Assembly (NCBI GenBank): GCA_002498605.1
Contig: DAHY01000017.1
Span: forward strand, 1 to 6,080
Direction of reading: 5' to 3'
Source of the DNA: Methanomassiliicoccaceae archaeon UBA404
Lineage (GTDB): Archaea; Thermoplasmatota; Thermoplasmata; Methanomassiliicoccales; Methanomethylophilaceae
Length of the DNA stretch: 6,080 nt
In this document: piece after piece, positions 1 through 4,832 of the stretch
How the letters are laid out: every line of letters begins with the position of its first letter
How positions within the stretch are numbered: position 1 is the stretch's first letter
Made by a program: the position numbers and the translations under genes
Notes under the pieces: model-generated
Told to the model about the DNA's origin: nothing
Databases searched by the model: none
The model's input: only the letters and a program-made list of their open reading frames with translations

Positions 1-135
1 GAGAAGGCATTGACCGTCTCCAAGGACAAGACCATTACGGTGAAGACCAAACACTGTCTCGGAACCGCATGTTACAGATGTCAGTATGCCTGCCCTGAAA
101 AGGTTATGGACTTTGACTCTCTGAGACTCGCCTGA
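1..135 (+). CDS. C-terminal end of an iron-sulfur protein (possible RamA-type corrinoid activase)
   Basis: Frame 1 is open from the first base to TGA at 133-135 and gives the last 44 residues of a protein that begins outside the window. The fragment carries a cysteine cluster, CLGTACYRCQYACPEKV, i.e. C-x4-C-x2-C-x3-C-P, which is a [4Fe-4S] ferredoxin-like site with two extra residues between the first two cysteines. It sits about 15 residues from the C-terminus. A terminal ferredoxin domain of this kind occurs in reductive activators of corrinoid methyltransferases (RamA family) and in many other redox enzymes. The RamA assignment is only a guess from the tail and the likely methanogen context. 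The gene converges on the ABC operon and shares a terminator with it. Confidence 0.6.
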   Translation, partial: EKALTVSKDKTITVKTKHCLGTACYRCQYACPEKVMDFDSLRLA

Positions 136-152
136 ACAGGAAAACAAATTAA

Positions 153-192
153 TTCTCCCTTTCCTTTGTTTCGGAAAGGGAGAAAATTTTTT
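153..192. terminator. Bidirectional hairpin terminator between convergent genes
   Basis: A perfect 12-bp inverted repeat has arms TTCTCCCTTTCC (153-164) and GGAAAGGGAGAA (173-184) with an 8-nt loop. On the + strand it is followed by six Ts (187-192); on the - strand it is followed by a T-rich stretch (complement of 141-152). It lies between the + gene ending at 135 and the - gene ending at 218, so it can serve both. Archaeal termination depends mainly on the U-tract, which both sides provide. Confidence 0.8.
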
Positions 193-217
193 ATTAAAGT
201 TTGACGGCTGCAGAAAC

Positions 218-1012
218 TCAGTCGGTATCCAGAAGGGCGTTTCCGTCGGCTCTCAGTTTGATATTCTCGTCTTCAAGCTGCTGAAGGATGTGTCTCCTCA
301 ACCTGATGAATTCCTCCGACGCGCGGTCTCTGGGACGGGGTAAGTCGATGTTGACGATTTCCTTGATGTTGGCGGGACGTTTGGTGAGAATCACCACTCT
401 GTCCGACAGGAACACGGCTTCGTCCACGGAGTGAGTCACGAAGACTATCGTGGAGTTGGTTCTCTCGATTATTCTGAGAAGTTCCATCTGCATTATGTTC
501 CTGGTCTGAGCGTCCAGCGAACCGAAGGGTTCGTCCATCAGCAGGACGTCGGGCTTGGTTACCATCGCACGTGCCAGAGCGACACGCTGCTTCATACCCC
601 CGGAAAGTTCATGGACTCTGTGATCTTCAAAACCTTCCAATCCTACGGCTCTGATGTACCTCATCGCCCTTTCCCTGCGTTCATCTTTGGGAACATCGGC
701 CATTTCAAGGCCGAACTCCACGTTTCTGCGGACGGAACGCCAGGGGAACAATGCGAATTCCTGGAATACCATACCTCTGTCCGGACCGGGTCCTTCGCAT
801 TTTTTATTGCCGATTATCACTTCGCCGGAAGTCGGTTCGAGAAGACCTGCGATCATTCTCAGCAAAGTGGTCTTGCCGCATCCGGAAGGACCGACTATCG
901 AAATGAGTTCGCCTTCCCTGATATCGAGAGAAAAGTCCTCCAAAGCAACGGTTTCCTTATCGTCGGTTTTGAAAACTTTTCTGAGATGGTTTATTTTAAT
1001 ATCGCTGTTCAT
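218..1012 (-). CDS. ABC transporter ATP-binding protein, SsuB/TauB (nitrate/sulfonate/taurine) type
   Basis: Cytoplasmic ATPase that powers the importer encoded by the two upstream genes. All nucleotide-binding motifs are visible in 264 residues: Walker A GPSGCGKTT (41-49), Q-loop around Gln84 in MVFQEFALFPW, signature LSGGMKQR (136-143), Walker B VLLMDEP (156-162), D-loop SLD (165-167) and switch His194 in THSVDEA. The C-terminal stretch after the H-loop (ILTKRPANIKEI, then DLPRPRDR) is typical of the SsuB/TauB/NrtD branch, and the length is normal. ATG at 1012 overlaps the permease stop by 4 nt (ATGA), which indicates translational coupling; GGATGG-like purines precede it. The stop is TGA. 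The family is clear, but the substrate cannot be read from the ATPase; sulfonates, taurine, nitrate, cyanate, thiamine precursors and others are all possible. Confidence 0.95.
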   Translation of the reverse strand: MNSDIKINHLRKVFKTDDKETVALEDFSLDIREGELISIVGPSGCGKTTLLRMIAGLLEPTSGEVIIGNKKCEGPGPDRGMVFQEFALFPWRSVRRNVEFGLEMADVPKDERRERAMRYIRAVGLEGFEDHRVHELSGGMKQRVALARAMVTKPDVLLMDEPFGSLDAQTRNIMQMELLRIIERTNSTIVFVTHSVDEAVFLSDRVVILTKRPANIKEIVNIDLPRPRDRASEEFIRLRRHILQQLEDENIKLRADGNALLDTD

Positions 1013-1893
1013 TCCATCCCCATCCTTTTAGTGACGGCTTTATGGATATAATCCGCCAGAGTCGTGGTCAGTATTCCCAGAATCGCAATTATGATTATAC
1101 CGGCGTAAACATTCGGCCAGTATCCCATCTGAGCCTGGATGCTTATGAAGTATCCCACACCTCCTCCGTAAGAGGCGTAAAGTTCGGAAGCGACAATACA
1201 CATCCAGCCGATACCCATTCCCACCTTCATACCGTTCATAACATACGGTACTGCAGAGGGAAGCATCACTTTGGTGAATATCTGAAGTTTTGAAGCTCCC
1301 AACGTTTTTGCCGCATCCATCCAATTCGGATCGATTTTTCTCACACCGAAGATGGTGTTTAAGAGAACAGGGAAGAATATACCGACGAAAACCACCAGTA
1401 TGGGTCCCCATGTGTATCCGACCGTAAAGATGAAAATCGGCGCCCATGCGATGGGTGCGATAGGCCTCAGTACTTCGAGAGTGGGCGTGGAAAACTGTTC
1501 CAGGGTTTTGGAATACCCCAATAACAGTCCGAACGGTACGGCCACGGCCATAGCCAATATAAGACCCGCAAAGAATCTTTCAAGACTTATCTCCATGTGA
1601 CCCCACATAGTTATTCCGGAAACGGCATCGCCGTTGGCGAACAGATATACCAATGCGTCCCATGATGCCATCGGAGTCGGTACGGCGGGATTCTTCAGAA
1701 GAAGAGATATGTTCCACCATATCAGAATGAATATTCCCAATGATACGCCGATTATTATGATGCTTCTGATATACCGATGAATCTTGTTTTCATCGTCATA
1801 CGTCAGTTTCTCCGCGGTGAATTCTATGGCTTGCTTCAGTTTGTCTGCAATCAATCCCGCGGCCTGCTTCAGTTTGTCAGTGGTAGAGTCCAT
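1009..1893 (-). CDS. ABC transporter permease, SsuC/TauC type (BPD_transp_1)
   Basis: Inner-membrane channel subunit of 294 residues, matched to the ATPase that overlaps it by 4 nt. Membrane segments are visible at about 43-61, 103-127, 145-180, 222-240 and 262-282. The EAA coupling loop that contacts the ATPase is at about 193-212: DAAKTLGASKLQIFTKVMLP, with the typical A..LGAS......V.LP pattern. Start at ATG 1893 is supported by a good Shine-Dalgarno GAGGAG (complement of 1902-1907) 8 nt upstream, which lies inside the last codons of the binding-protein gene; the intergenic gap is 4 nt. Unusual is the 42-residue cytoplasmic N-terminus, which carries 11-residue repeats (DKLKQAAGLIA, DKLKQAIEFTA, then EKL) forming a likely amphipathic helix before the first membrane segment. 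The stop is TGA. The substrate is unknown. Confidence 0.93.
   Translation of the reverse strand: MDSTTDKLKQAAGLIADKLKQAIEFTAEKLTYDDENKIHRYIRSIIIIGVSLGIFILIWWNISLLLKNPAVPTPMASWDALVYLFANGDAVSGITMWGHMEISLERFFAGLILAMAVAVPFGLLLGYSKTLEQFSTPTLEVLRPIAPIAWAPIFIFTVGYTWGPILVVFVGIFFPVLLNTIFGVRKIDPNWMDAAKTLGASKLQIFTKVMLPSAVPYVMNGMKVGMGIGWMCIVASELYASYGGGVGYFISIQAQMGYWPNVYAGIIIIAILGILTTTLADYIHKAVTKRMGME
1801..1881 (-). repeat. 33-bp internal repeat coding for 11-residue amphipathic units in the permease N-terminus
   Basis: The 17-mer gcctgcttcagtttgtc (1862-1878, + strand) recurs with one mismatch at 1829-1845, an offset of 33 bp (11 codons). A shorter, diverged third copy (cagtttctc, 1804-1812) follows at the same spacing. 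The encoded units are DKLKQAAGLIA (residues 6-16), DKLKQAIEFTA (17-27) and EKL (28-30). Confidence 0.6.
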
Positions 1894-1897
1894 TGTT

Positions 1898-3088
1898 TTA
1901 ACTCCTCAGTGCGTTAAATGATGAAGATACGACCGGCGGAGAACCGACAAATCCGATATCGGCGTGTTTGGACAGTAATGCGTTCATTACATCGCCTCCT
2001 GCGCCGTACGGCCCTTTCAGATCCACGTGTATGCCGTATTCATCAAAAAATCCTTTGGCCTTTCCTATGTGAAGCGCCAATTGGTGTATATCAGCCGCAA
2101 GATATGCCACTTTGACTGTGGTTATTCCCCCGGTGTATCCCAATTCTTCAGGAGACTTAAGGTTGCCATCACCGTCGAATACCTCCGCGAGATATTGGTC
2201 CTGAATCAAATGCTCGGCGAAATCCTCCGAAGTTTCAAATCCTGCTTTGGTTAATACCTCGGGAACGATTATTCCCAGTTTTTCGTATACTTCCATTATT
2301 TCCACATATTGATCTACCAAAGTGGTGGTACCGTGATTGAGTTCATAGGTGAATTTTATGTTATACAATGCCTTTTTCGCAGTAACGGCAAGCATTTGAT
2401 CCGTGTTATCGGCCTTTGGTGTGCCTATGTTGATGGTCATTTCAACAAGTTCTTCAAAATCACTGCCGAGACCGGCATCCAGAGTCGCATTGATCCATTG
2501 CACGGATTTGGCATAACCCGCAAGGAATCTTTGGGTTGCATCTTCGTTCTTGCCCAGGAATGTATTATTGGCGGCAATCACGCAACACGGATGGTCCGGA
2601 TTATATTCATCGGTGGTTGCAACTTTTTTGCAACGATCGCCGTCCTTGTTGTAATCCAATGCAACAGAAAAGTGCGGTTCCCACGCAATTCCCCCGTCGA
2701 TGTCTTTGTCGGATGTAAACATATAATCCACCATCAGACCCGGGGCCACCTGTGTCCAATATACCGTGTTAGGACCGGAAGAGGTCCCTCTCTGAGCAAA
2801 TTTAAGTTTCAAATCTTTCACGATATCGCTCAGAATCATATGTTGTATGGAAGACGGGCCGGGAGTCATGAACGTCAGTCCGCTCCAGTTTTCAGGATCG
2901 TGAATATCCAAATCTATTCCTAAACTTTCTTTTATGAAGATGCCTGAGCCCTCATCGTTTACCCTTGCCAAAACCGAAACGGATTCTGTATCTCGATCGG
3001 TTGTGGAAAGGTATAATCCGGATGCCATAAGAAGACAGGCAACAATACCGATTGCTCCCCACATCTTAAAATTCCAGTTTAATTTCAT
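1898..3088 (-). CDS. ABC transporter substrate-binding protein, NMT1/SsuA-like, apparently circularly permuted
   Basis: Extracytoplasmic solute receptor of the importer, 396 residues from ATG 3088. A hydrophobic segment at 7-27 (from KMWGAIGIVACLL onward) is a signal or membrane anchor; IVAC could be a lipobox but sits mid-segment. Order after that is abnormal. SVLARVNDEGSG (36-47), TPGPSSIQ (75-82), WEPHF (136-140), PDHPCC (164-169) and NIKFTYEL (243-250) belong to the middle and C-terminal parts of canonical family members. A linker (about 305-321) leads to VKVAYLAADIHQLALHIGKA (from 325), then KGFFDEYGI, GAGGDVMNALL and ADIGFVGSPPV, which normally form the N-terminus of the mature protein. 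The protein stops 10 residues later. Start: in-frame TTG 3100 and GTG 3094 also exist; AAGGG (complement of 3102-3106) is ideally spaced for GTG, whereas a TATA box about 26 nt upstream would make ATG 3088 leaderless. Stop TAA. First gene of the operon. Confidence 0.88.
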   Translation of the reverse strand: MKLNWNFKMWGAIGIVACLLMASGLYLSTTDRDTESVSVLARVNDEGSGIFIKESLGIDLDIHDPENWSGLTFMTPGPSSIQHMILSDIVKDLKLKFAQRGTSSGPNTVYWTQVAPGLMVDYMFTSDKDIDGGIAWEPHFSVALDYNKDGDRCKKVATTDEYNPDHPCCVIAANNTFLGKNEDATQRFLAGYAKSVQWINATLDAGLGSDFEELVEMTINIGTPKADNTDQMLAVTAKKALYNIKFTYELNHGTTTLVDQYVEIMEVYEKLGIIVPEVLTKAGFETSEDFAEHLIQDQYLAEVFDGDGNLKSPEELGYTGGITTVKVAYLAADIHQLALHIGKAKGFFDEYGIHVDLKGPYGAGGDVMNALLSKHADIGFVGSPPVVSSSFNALRS

Positions 3089-3108
3089 ATTCACTGTCAA
3101 ACCCTTAG

Positions 3109-3118
3109 TAAATATAAA
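3109..3118 (-). promoter_or_regulatory. Putative TATA box for the ABC operon
   Basis: The - strand reads TTTATATTTA, centred about 26 nt upstream of ATG 3088. That is the usual archaeal TATA-to-start-site distance and would give a leaderless or nearly leaderless transcript. If so, the AAGGG just upstream of TTG 3100 would lie outside the mRNA. The call rests on motif and spacing only. Confidence 0.4.
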
Positions 3119-3347
3119 AGTTTCTGAAAATTATCACAAAATGGATATTTGATTACAATTAGGATAATAATTTGATTTTGTGGCCTAATGTTAAGATTAT
3201 GCTGGCCTTCTTAGGAGAGAGTCGCAATAATAGGTTAAAAAATTATACAATAAGGGTAAATTACGCTCAATTGTAAAATAATTTTAGAAATAGTTTTGAA
3301 TTGTTTCATGCAAATATCCCTTTTGGAGAAAAATCCATAATATATTT

Positions 3348-3360
3348 CCCGTAAATCGGG
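3348..3360. promoter_or_regulatory. Small palindrome CCCG-N5-CGGG upstream of the QueG-like gene TATA box
   Basis: CCCG (3348-3351) and CGGG (3357-3360) flank the 5-nt spacer taaat and end about 5 nt before the TATA-like element of the + gene. The position suits a regulator operator or a GC-rich BRE-like element in an otherwise AT-rich region. It is short enough to be chance. Confidence 0.3.
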
Positions 3361-3365
3361 CGATA

Positions 3366-3374
3366 TTATAAAAA
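3366..3374 (+). promoter_or_regulatory. Putative TATA box for the QueG-like gene
   Basis: TTATAAAAA is centred near 3370, so transcription would start near 3396 and leave a 5' leader of about 15 nt before ATG 3411. The leader contains gtgtga but no strong Shine-Dalgarno sequence. Confidence 0.45.
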
Positions 3375-3410
3375 AGACCGGAACTTTACAAAATCACAGA
3401 GTGTGAAATT

Positions 3411-4103
3411 ATGCCGATTGCCGTCAGTTTTGATGAATTGGAACAAATAGCGAAGGCGGAAGGGATGGATCTGTTCGGTGTTGCGGATGCCGACTGTTTC
3501 CTTGATGAGAACTATACGGGCAAGAACCCGGGGATATTCTTTGAGAATCTCCGTTCCGTTGTTTTATTGGGTGTCGCGATTCACAACGGATCGATTAATC
3601 CCCTTCCGGACGGAAGGGCGGAATATACCAACACACTGATGTCCGCCACCGCGTTTCTCAGAGTCGCGGCATACAAAGTTGCCCGTAAAATAGAAAAAGC
3701 CGGATTCGAAGCAAGCATCGTGCCCAACGAAGGCAGCGAATTCGGATACTGGTACGCGGACAAGGAGACTCTTTTGGCAAATCTTTCGGTTAAATGGGCG
3801 GCATAGTGCGCAGGATTGGGTTCTTACGGAACCAACCATCTGATATTGACTCCGGAATACGGTCCGAGAGTAAGATTCATTGCGATTTTAACAAATATGG
3901 AAATATCTCACGATAAACCCGACATAGAATTTCTGAGCGATCGATGCAAAGACTGCGACGAATGTGTCCGGGTCTGTCCGGTCGGAGCCATCGGTAAAAA
4001 CGGAACCATCAACAAATTTCTCTGTCGGGATTACATGTTTGAAAGTCTCAAGGGCCTGAGATGCGGATTGTGTCTGAAAGCCTGTCCGATTGACAGACGT
4101 TGA
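3411..4103 (+). CDS. QueG-like protein with two [4Fe-4S] clusters and an in-frame TAG (candidate pyrrolysine protein)
   Basis: One 230-codon reading frame (ATG 3411 to TGA 4101-4103) is interrupted only by TAG at codon 132 (3804-3806). Residues 1-131 match the N-terminal domain of epoxyqueuosine-reductase-like iron-sulfur proteins (FGVADAD, RSVVLLGVAI, EYTNTLM...FLRVAAYKVA). Directly after the TAG, in the same frame, come the conserved CAGLGSYGTNHLILTPEYGP and RVRFIAILTN. Then follow DRCKDCDECVRVCPVGAI (CX2CX2CX3CP) and a second set, C-x12-C-x2-C-x3-C-P (FLCRDY...RCGLCLKACP). In homologs as I recall them, WAA-x-xAGLG is continuous and position x holds an ordinary residue. Amber readthrough as pyrrolysine therefore restores a normal-length protein. 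QueG itself is a cobalamin enzyme in tRNA modification; this short relative more likely transfers electrons, and its substrate is unknown. The alternative is a pseudogene with a recent nonsense mutation, but nothing else in the frame has decayed. Confidence 0.75.
3816..3835 (+). other. Hairpin just downstream of the in-frame TAG
   Basis: GGTTC (3819-3823) pairs with GAACC (3829-3833) around the loop TTACG. The stem extends with TT/AA if one G is bulged (TTGG...CCAA, 3816-3835). It begins 9 nt after the amber codon. A downstream structure (PYLIS) has been described in some pyrrolysine methyltransferase mRNAs, although it is not strictly needed for readthrough. This one is short and could be chance. 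Confidence 0.3.
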
Positions 4104-4116
4104 CTGCAATAAATAG

Positions 4117-4142
4117 AAAAATCCCCCTCCGAAAAGGAGGGG
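4117..4142. terminator. Hairpin terminator between convergent QueG-like and SpeD-like genes
   Basis: CCCCTCC (4124-4130) pairs with GGAGGGG (4136-4142) around the loop gaaaa, with one more T/A pair if a C is bulged. On the - strand the stem is followed by GATTTTTC (T5, complement of 4117-4121), a good terminator for the SpeD-like gene that ends at 4153. On the + strand the downstream run is poor in T, so it is weaker for the QueG-like gene. Confidence 0.7.
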
Positions 4143-4152
4143 AGTAAAGGTT

Positions 4153-4578
4153 TCAGATGTCTCTGAAGGAGACGGAGTACTGCATATTTTTTGCGCCAAA
4201 GTACTTCTGGGTGTAGTCGGCCGCGTCTTTGGGACCGAATTCCTTGCAGGAGAATATATCGACAAACGCACGGTCGGTGTCTTCCGCGAAGTGACCGGAT
4301 ATCATCGAAGTTTCTATCAGCTGCACCAAAGAATATCCTTGGACTTTGGGCTCGTCTCCGAAGAAAACCACCTGCGGTTCTCCGTATCTTTTCATATCAA
4401 TGTGTTTAGCAAGATCCACAGCGAACTGAGCTATATGCTCCCGGCTGGAGATTTTATCGTGATCGCAACCGCCCAAATCGACGGATACGAGTAGGCCCCA
4501 ATGCTTTTCATCATTGTATTTTTTGATAGCTTCCTCATCGCTGAGAAGCTTTCCGGAATAGGGACTCATTGTGTACAT
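4153..4578 (-). CDS. speD: SpeD-like pyruvoyl-dependent decarboxylase (S-adenosylmethionine decarboxylase family)
   Basis: 141-residue protein of the prokaryotic AdoMetDC family, which self-cleaves before a serine to make a pyruvoyl cofactor and decarboxylates S-adenosylmethionine (polyamine synthesis) or, in some archaeal relatives, arginine. N-terminal GLLVSVDLGGCD (28-39) matches the family's first strand and GCD turn. The core IETSMISGHFAED (88-100) and AFVDIFSCKEF (104-114) carries Ser91, His96 and Cys111. Their spacing (5 and 20) equals that of Ser63, His68 and Cys83 in Thermotoga SpeD. The residue before the cleaved serine is Thr90 rather than the usual Glu, and the IHTWPE stretch is replaced by SGHFAED, so substrate specificity may differ. 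ATG 4578 is supported by the strong Shine-Dalgarno GGAGGA (complement of 4585-4590), 6 nt upstream; an internal ATG at 4569 is less well placed. Stop TGA. Monocistronic, convergent with the QueG-like gene. Confidence 0.8.
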   Translation of the reverse strand: MYTMSPYSGKLLSDEEAIKKYNDEKHWGLLVSVDLGGCDHDKISSREHIAQFAVDLAKHIDMKRYGEPQVVFFGDEPKVQGYSLVQLIETSMISGHFAEDTDRAFVDIFSCKEFGPKDAADYTQKYFGAKNMQYSVSFRDI

Positions 4579-4592
4579 TTTTATTCCTCCGA

Positions 4593-4609
4593 CAGAAATG
4601 CGATTTCTG
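4593..4609 (-). promoter_or_regulatory. Palindrome in the speD-like 5' leader, next to the Shine-Dalgarno site
   Basis: CAGAAAT-GCG-ATTTCTG is a perfect inverted repeat with 7-bp arms and a 3-nt centre. It lies 3 nt upstream of the GGAGGA ribosome site of the - strand gene and just downstream of the predicted transcription start near 4612. It could be a repressor operator or an mRNA hairpin that affects ribosome access. Confidence 0.45.
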
Positions 4610-4630
4610 CCTGAACCGTGTTAATTTCTT

Positions 4631-4646
4631 TTGGTATTTTAACCAA
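4631..4646 (-). promoter_or_regulatory. Putative TATA box of the speD-like gene inside a 5-bp-arm palindrome
   Basis: The - strand reads TTGGTTAAAATACCAA, with TTGGT/ACCAA arms around an AT core. TTAAAATA (complement of 4635-4642) is a plausible TATA box giving a start near 4612 and a leader of about 33 nt that contains the Shine-Dalgarno site. The palindrome around the box could be an operator that blocks TBP binding. Confidence 0.4.
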
Positions 4647-4689
4647 TGCCCACCCACTGAAAATGCATAAGTTAAATTATGTTAATATT

Positions 4690-4703
4690 GACAAAGTATT
4701 GTC
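4690..4703. promoter_or_regulatory. Short palindrome GACAA-N4-TTGTC in the divergent promoter region
   Basis: GACAA (4690-4694) and TTGTC (4699-4703) flank AGTA, midway between the divergent SpeD-like and DUF362 genes. The arms are only 5 bp, so the regulatory role is speculative. Confidence 0.2.
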
Positions 4704-4804
4704 GACTGGGAGACACAAATATAACCGAAGAGACGGAGACGGTTCTTTTAAGTAAAAATAGGTAAACCGCATGAATTTTTACGGGCGGCGGGTTAAACAT
4801 CCGA

Positions 4805-4810
4805 TATATA
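4805..4810 (+). promoter_or_regulatory. Putative TATA box for the DUF362-thpR operon
   Basis: TATATA, in the context GATATATACGG, is centred about 26 nt before ATG 4833, which predicts a leaderless or nearly leaderless mRNA. No well-spaced Shine-Dalgarno sequence precedes this ATG: GGTGAGGG (4812-4819) is rather far and GGTG (4827-4830) is too near. This fits leaderless initiation. Confidence 0.4.
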
Positions 4811-4832
4811 CGGTGAGGGTAATCACGGTGTC

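Larger units (their letters stand above)
3101..3410. other. AT-rich divergent intergenic region (about 310 bp)
   Basis: It separates the ABC operon (-) from the QueG-like gene (+). I see no ORF, tRNA or clear structured RNA. It holds promoter-like TATA elements at each end (annotated separately) and a small palindrome CCCG-taaat-CGGG (3348-3360) next to the + promoter. Other short AT-rich elements (for example 3241-3250 and 3338-3346) could be alternative TATA boxes but cannot be ranked by eye. Confidence 0.6.

Noticed and set aside
431..1051. 206-codon open frame on the + strand opposite the ATPase gene
   Set aside because: It is the antisense shadow of a textbook ABC ATPase with all its motifs on the other strand.
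2309..2923. 204-codon open frame on the + strand within the binding-protein gene
   Set aside because: It is antisense to a gene with clear family motifs and shows no protein family features of its own.
3181..3210. Imperfect inverted repeat around GGCC...GGCC in the divergent intergenic region
   Set aside because: The arms pair over only about four bases with mismatches beyond that, which is not distinguishable from chance.
3101..3410. Hidden N-terminal half of the binding protein upstream of its start
   Set aside because: The upstream region is AT-rich and contains no frame encoding the missing segment; that segment is found instead at the C-terminus of the same gene.
3411..4103. Two separate genes, 3411-3806 and 3816-4103 (the latter starting at TTG)
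   Set aside because: Both are in the same frame, and the conserved AA-x-xAGLG motif is split by the TAG. The second part has no ribosome site or promoter of its own, and the first part alone lacks the clusters. One gene with an in-frame amber codon explains it better.
4688..4715. TTGACA resembling a bacterial -35 box
   Set aside because: No -10 element lies at a suitable distance, the genes point to an archaeon, and a TATA box nearer the DUF362 start fits better.
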